Below are positions 5,044 to 6,807 of a stretch of 6,807 nucleotides of DNA, in pieces. Made by a program: the position numbers and the translations under genes. Below the pieces are notes generated by a model. That model saw only the letters and a list, made by a program, of their open reading frames with translations, did no database searches and had not been told where the DNA came from. The stretch covers positions 1 through 6,807 of the forward strand of contig JALZUF010000186.1 in NCBI GenBank assembly GCA_023301785.1. Direction: 5' to 3'. The stretch's first letter is position 1. The number at the start of each line of letters is the position of its first letter. This DNA comes from Alphaproteobacteria bacterium (lineage in GTDB: Bacteria > Pseudomonadota > Alphaproteobacteria > Micavibrionales > Micavibrionaceae).

Positions 5044-5712
5044 TCAACACGTCTCTCCATTCTCAGCGGCGCGAAGCGCCTCCCTTTCTGCCGCCCTAGC
5101 TCTGTCCAAATAGGTTGGGTAATGTTCCTTACCGTCCCACGGGCGCACGGTCTGACCAACTGCGTTGGTCTGATCGTCTGGGCAGACGCCCCCGGCGTCG
5201 TCAGGCCCAGACCCGCGACTAGCGGGGTCGCTTCCCCCTTCTTGCTTAAAAGCTTTTCTATCTTGTTGGGATGCCAAATTGGCACCGTAAGTGGACAAAA
5301 TGGCACGGTAAGTGGACAAATTGGCACCGTAAGTCTCACGGTGTTCTTTTAACCATGCCATTTTGGCACCGTTCTTTTGGCTGCCCTGCGGCGCTCGCGG
5401 TTTGGCCCATGCGGCCATTCCAAATTTGTATACCGTCGAGCATCCGTGGCCCCCTGTGGCGTATGCTAACGCCTCAATAATGCCGGCATCCTCAAGCGTC
5501 CTCAGGTGTCGCTTTACGGTTCGCAATCCCTGCCCCCCCAGAATTGAAAGCGTCTCTTTATTTGGGTATGCCTGTCCGGTTTCAGCGTTGCAGTGCCTCA
5601 CAAGGCATTTCAGCACCGACAGAGGGCCAAATTTAAGGCCCACAATCTCTGCGCTCTCAATCACCGCGTTTTGATATTTGAAGCCATACGGCAGGGGCTT
5701 GCGTTCAGTCAT
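5044..5712 (-). CDS. Winged-helix replication initiator-like protein with iterons in its gene
   Basis: This 222-aa protein has an N-terminal winged helix at about 28-96. The segment FGPLSVLKCLVRHC forms the first helix, AYPNKETLSILGG the second, and LRTVKRHLRTLEDAGII the recognition helix, followed by a wing ending TVYKFG; this is the HTH_36 pattern. Residues 100-150 form a linker with a heptad repeat (TYGANLS, TYRAILS, TYGANLA at 127-147) encoded by three 21-bp iterons. The rest is Gly/Asp rich and ends in a charged helix (YLDRARAAEREALRAAE). Many plasmid and phage Rep proteins have this shape, and lambda O likewise carries the origin iterons inside its gene. No nickase or helicase motif is visible, so it would need the host replisome. 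The start (ATG 5710-5712) overlaps the preceding gene by 8 nt. A transcription factor is the main alternative. Confidence 0.75.
   Translation of the reverse strand: MTERKPLPYGFKYQNAVIESAEIVGLKFGPLSVLKCLVRHCNAETGQAYPNKETLSILGGQGLRTVKRHLRTLEDAGIIEALAYATGGHGCSTVYKFGMAAWAKPRAPQGSQKNGAKMAWLKEHRETYGANLSTYRAILSTYGANLASQQDRKAFKQEGGSDPASRGSGPDDAGGVCPDDQTNAVGQTVRPWDGKEHYPTYLDRARAAEREALRAAENGETC
5244..5268. other. AT-rich segment beside the iterons, possible unwinding region
   Basis: The stretch next to the iterons is A/T rich and holds the 10-bp palindrome AAAAGCTTTT at 5248-5257. In iteron origins an AT-rich region adjacent to the iterons melts first. The assignment rests on position and composition only. 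Confidence 0.35.
5276..5338. repeat. Three tandem 21-bp iterons inside the rep-like gene (candidate origin)
   Basis: The units are 5276-5296, 5297-5317 and 5318-5338, sharing AAATTGGCACCGTAAGTGGAC with few changes: unit 2 has two substitutions and unit 3 ends in TCTCA. A degenerate fourth copy of the TTGGCACCGT core lies at 5363-5372. Two short palindromes built on TGCCA/TGGCA mark the edges (5272-5284 and 5356-5368). Because 21 bp is seven codons, the array also encodes a heptapeptide repeat. Tandem repeats of this length and number beside an AT-rich stretch are typical binding sites for a Rep protein. Confidence 0.7.
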
Positions 5713-5923
5713 CAGCTTGCCCCAGATCGAGAACGCCTTGTTCTAGGCTACCGGCATCGCGCATGTTCTTGATATGCAGATAAACAGACGCCCGACCCCT
5801 ACCCAACCTCTGGGCGATCTCGGTCGCGCTTTGGCCTACTTCTAGGCGTATTCTGATTTGATCGTCTTCGGCCTGTGTCCACGCTTTTCCGCGTGTATTC
5901 TTAGGTACGGTTTTCCCTACCAT
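5705..5923 (-). CDS. SANT/GcrA-like small HTH protein
   Basis: The preferred start is ATG at 5921-5923, giving 72 aa, with a GAGGGAAG ribosome-site-like stretch upstream. A longer frame opens at TTG (6032-6034), but it begins inside an A8 tract and adds residues with no clear family support, so I reject that start. Residues 14-52 (AWTQAEDDQIRIRLEVGQSA, then TEIAQRLGRGRASVYLHI) match the Myb/SANT-like fold found in GcrA-type regulators: Trp at the start of helix 1, an acidic Glu-Asp-Asp, a Gly turn, then Ala-x-Glu-Ile-Ala and a basic recognition helix. The tail is acidic. It is the first gene of the replication operon and overlaps rep by 8 nt, so it probably regulates that operon or acts at the origin. 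Confidence 0.75.
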   Translation of the reverse strand: MVGKTVPKNTRGKAWTQAEDDQIRIRLEVGQSATEIAQRLGRGRASVYLHIKNMRDAGSLEQGVLDLGQADD

Positions 5924-6016
5924 GGTTCTGCTTCCCTCTAGCAAAACCGCCTTGATTTGTGGATTATTAGCCTCTAGATATAGTCTCCGAGCCGTTAAGG
6001 TTCTTGCCCCCGGTCC

Positions 6017-6034
6017 CGGTTGTTTTTTTTGCAA
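6017..6034. repeat. T8 element, copy 1
   Basis: CGGTTG, eight T and GCAA form an 18-bp element that recurs 116 bp away with a 3-bp insertion. It lies in the leader of the replication operon and inside an 8-bp inverted repeat (GCCCCCGG at 6006-6013, CCGGGGGC at 6049-6056). Confidence 0.5.
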
Positions 6035-6132
6035 ATAAGTCCACCCTGCCGGGGGCTAACTTACTCAAAAAAGCCATATTTTACATATGCTTAAACTGAC
6101 ATAATCCTCATTATCGGACTGTAATCCACCAG

Positions 6133-6153
6133 CGGTTGTGGTTTTTTTTGCAA
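6133..6153. repeat. T8 element, copy 2
   Basis: CGGTTG, TGG, eight T and GCAA match copy 1 except for the extra TGG. It lies at the likely transcription start of the replication operon. A short CCAC/GTGG stem before the T-run could also make it a weak plus-strand terminator. Confidence 0.5.
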
Positions 6154-6158
6154 GGACA

Positions 6159-6188
6159 CTTGTAGACGGCACAATATATAGCTGTCAA
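6159..6188 (-). promoter_or_regulatory. Candidate promoter of the replication operon
   Basis: On the minus strand a perfect -35 box TTGACA (6183-6188) is followed after 18 nt by TACAAG (6159-6164), 4 of 6 matches to the -10 consensus. Transcription would start near 6152 and leave a leader of about 230 nt before the first ATG at 5923. Apart from this and the T8 repeats, the non-coding stretch 5924-6207 shows only AT-rich sequence. Confidence 0.45.
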
Positions 6189-6207
6189 CGCCAAACCGTC
6201 CACAAAT

Positions 6208-6405
6208 CTACCGCCTCTTGATCCCAAACAGCCCCGCGCCCATCAGGATCATCGTTTGCGGCGCGAAGTCACCGGACAAGATAACGGCAACCTCTGTTGC
6301 AATCGACGCGCCTTGCGTCTGGTCAATCGCGGCGAAAACGCCCGTCACTATCAACGCCGTTCCCGCCGACATTGCCGCCCATGTCAAAGGTTGTGCCGCG
6401 TTCAT
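6208..6405 (-). CDS. Small membrane protein with two hydrophobic segments (65 aa), holin-like
   Basis: The start ATG (6403-6405) overlaps the stop of the 54-aa gene (ATGA type), and the frame ends TAG at 6208-6210. Residues 8-27 (TWAAMSAGTALIVTGVFAAI) form a first hydrophobic helix. A polar loop follows (DQTQGA), then a second hydrophobic stretch at about 36-62 broken by SGDFAPQ, with a basic tail IKRR. Two membrane segments and a positively charged end resemble small class II holins, but a virion membrane protein fits the context equally well. It is the last gene of this coupled string; no hairpin terminator follows before the replication promoter. An upstream extension of the open frame would overlap two other genes and is rejected. 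Confidence 0.7.
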   Translation of the reverse strand: MNAAQPLTWAAMSAGTALIVTGVFAAIDQTQGASIATEVAVILSGDFAPQTMILMGAGLFGIKRR

Positions 6406-6566
6406 GGCGTCACACGATGATATACGTGATCTTCCAAAGCCTTCACGCGGTCTGTCAAACCTGTCGTTGTGGCGGTCAGCGACCCAATGCGGAACCAAAT
6501 TCCGCCGATTCCGCCTATGGCAATCAGGCCAAGCGCAATTTGCACGATTTCTGCATTTTCGATCAC
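6402..6566 (-). CDS. Small single-span membrane protein with helical tail (54 aa)
   Basis: The start is GTG at 6564-6566, overlapping the TGA of the preceding gene (GTGA arrangement); the longer open frame upstream would overlap that gene fully. Residues 7-26 (IVQIALGLIAIGGIGGIWFR) form one membrane helix, followed by a Thr-rich hinge and an amphipathic helix (LTDRVKALEDHVYHRV) that may be a short coiled coil. This layout, membrane anchor then coiled helix, occurs in small phage lysis and virion proteins. No specific family is recognised. The stop overlaps the next start. Confidence 0.7.
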   Translation of the reverse strand: MIENAEIVQIALGLIAIGGIGGIWFRIGSLTATTTGLTDRVKALEDHVYHRVTP

Positions 6567-6745
6567 TTGAGAACGCCGCCAGATTGCAGGGCGCGGTAGC
6601 TGACATATAGGCCACCAGCCACAACAGCCCATTTAGTCAGGTCGGTTAGGCTATCAGCCGCCTCGCCTGTTTCATTTGCGACAACGGCAGCGGTTCCACC
6701 GCCAGCCAAGGCAAGGGCAACCCAGCCGATGATTGGGATAGGCAT
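6563..6745 (-). CDS. Small membrane protein with two hydrophobic segments (60 aa)
   Basis: The ATG at 6743-6745 shares a base with the stop of the preceding gene (TGATG). The first hydrophobic segment spans about 4-23 (PIIGWVALALAGGGTAAVVA) and is Gly/Ala rich. A short acidic loop follows (NETGEAADSLTD), then a second segment at about 38-52 (KWAVVAGGLYVSY). The C-terminus is ALQSGGVLK. It is a likely virion-membrane or lysis protein. No family is recognised. Its place in a string of overlapping minus-strand genes supports it as a real gene. Confidence 0.75.
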   Translation of the reverse strand: MPIPIIGWVALALAGGGTAAVVANETGEAADSLTDLTKWAVVAGGLYVSYRALQSGGVLK

Positions 6746-6807
6746 CAGGACACCCCCTTAAAGATCACAAAGGCCAGCGCTAGAGCGGCCAGCGCACCTA
6801 CGGGCGT
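6745..6807 (-). CDS. Partial gene: C-terminal membrane segment (20 residues visible)
   Basis: The frame enters from the right edge and ends with TGA at 6745-6747, overlapping the next ATG (TGATG). The visible residues TPVGALAALALAFVIFKGVS form one terminal membrane helix with a short tail. The coupled overlap makes this frame more likely than the other two. It may be the 3' end of the gene cut at the left edge if the molecule is circular. Confidence 0.6.
   Translation of the reverse strand, partial: TPVGALAALALAFVIFKGVS

Noticed and set aside
5276..5338. Tandem repeats as a CRISPR array
   Set aside because: The 21-bp units abut without unique spacers and lie in frame inside a coding gene, which fits iterons.
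4962..5339. 125-aa minus-strand frame with a repeated LTVPICP-like motif
   Set aside because: It is the iteron array read in a second frame, lies inside the rep-like gene and has no ribosome site or family support.
5705..6034. TTG start giving a 109-aa version of the SANT-like protein
   Set aside because: The TTG lies at the edge of an A8 tract without a ribosome site; the ATG at 5921-5923 covers the whole conserved domain.
6208..6624. 138-aa version of the holin-like protein
   Set aside because: The extra N-terminal part overlaps two other supported genes in another frame; the ATG at 6403-6405 has an ATGA coupling and starts just before the membrane segment.
6797..6807. 11-bp match of the right edge with 2367-2377 as a terminal repeat or assembly overlap
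   Set aside because: It is short and encodes the same TPVG motif on the minus strand in both places, so a shared peptide motif or chance is enough.
1..6807. Exact circular closure of the window as given
   Set aside because: A direct join puts the left partial gene into a frame that loses the membrane segment and stops soon after, and there is no terminal overlap.

Overview
The window looks like most of the genome of a small tailless, membrane-containing dsDNA phage or provirus whose capsid is built from a double jelly-roll (DJR) major capsid protein, the PRD1/PM2 class. The two hallmark genes of that class are present. One is a 334-aa protein with the N- and C-terminal features of the P2-type coat protein family (minus strand, 1302-2306). 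The other is a 184-aa P-loop packaging ATPase (plus strand, 3543-4097). No tail, terminase, portal, integrase or tRNA gene is visible. Base and codon use, the GcrA/SANT-like and Fis-like regulators, and the Rep-type winged-helix protein suggest an alphaproteobacterial host, perhaps a marine Rhodobacterales. The host is an inference and has not been tested by any search.

Layout. (1) 1-2449, minus strand: the virion operon. In order of transcription it holds a 32-aa membrane peptide, the coat protein, a 104-aa protein with a C-terminal membrane anchor, a 71-aa membrane protein, a 131-aa protein, and a gene that runs off the left edge. (2) 2450-2636: a divergent control region. An inverted copy of the same operator and leader faces each operon. 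(3) 2637-4560, plus strand: an HTH regulator, a 154-aa unknown, the packaging ATPase and an M15-type peptidase, followed by a terminator. (4) 4561-4750: non-coding, with hairpins and a perfect 14-bp inverted repeat. (5) 4751-5923, minus strand: a replication/regulation operon made of a SANT-like HTH protein, a winged-helix replication protein with 21-bp iterons inside its gene, and a Fis-like HTH protein. (6) 5924-6207: non-coding promoter region with duplicated T8 elements. (7) 6208-6807, minus strand: three very short, translationally coupled membrane-protein genes and the C-terminus of a fourth that runs off the right edge.

Both window edges cut minus-strand genes in tightly overlapping strings of small membrane-protein genes. 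The simplest reading is a circular genome opened inside one long virion operon. A direct end-to-end join is out of frame, so some sequence is probably missing between the ends.

How the genes would work together: the operon-2 regulator and the shared operator would co-ordinate the capsid/membrane operon with the packaging/lysis operon. The Rep-like protein would bind iterons within its own gene to start replication, in the manner of lambda O. The small membrane proteins would populate the internal membrane or vertex, and some may act in lysis. The ATPase would drive DNA into the preformed shell, and the M15 enzyme would cut peptidoglycan.
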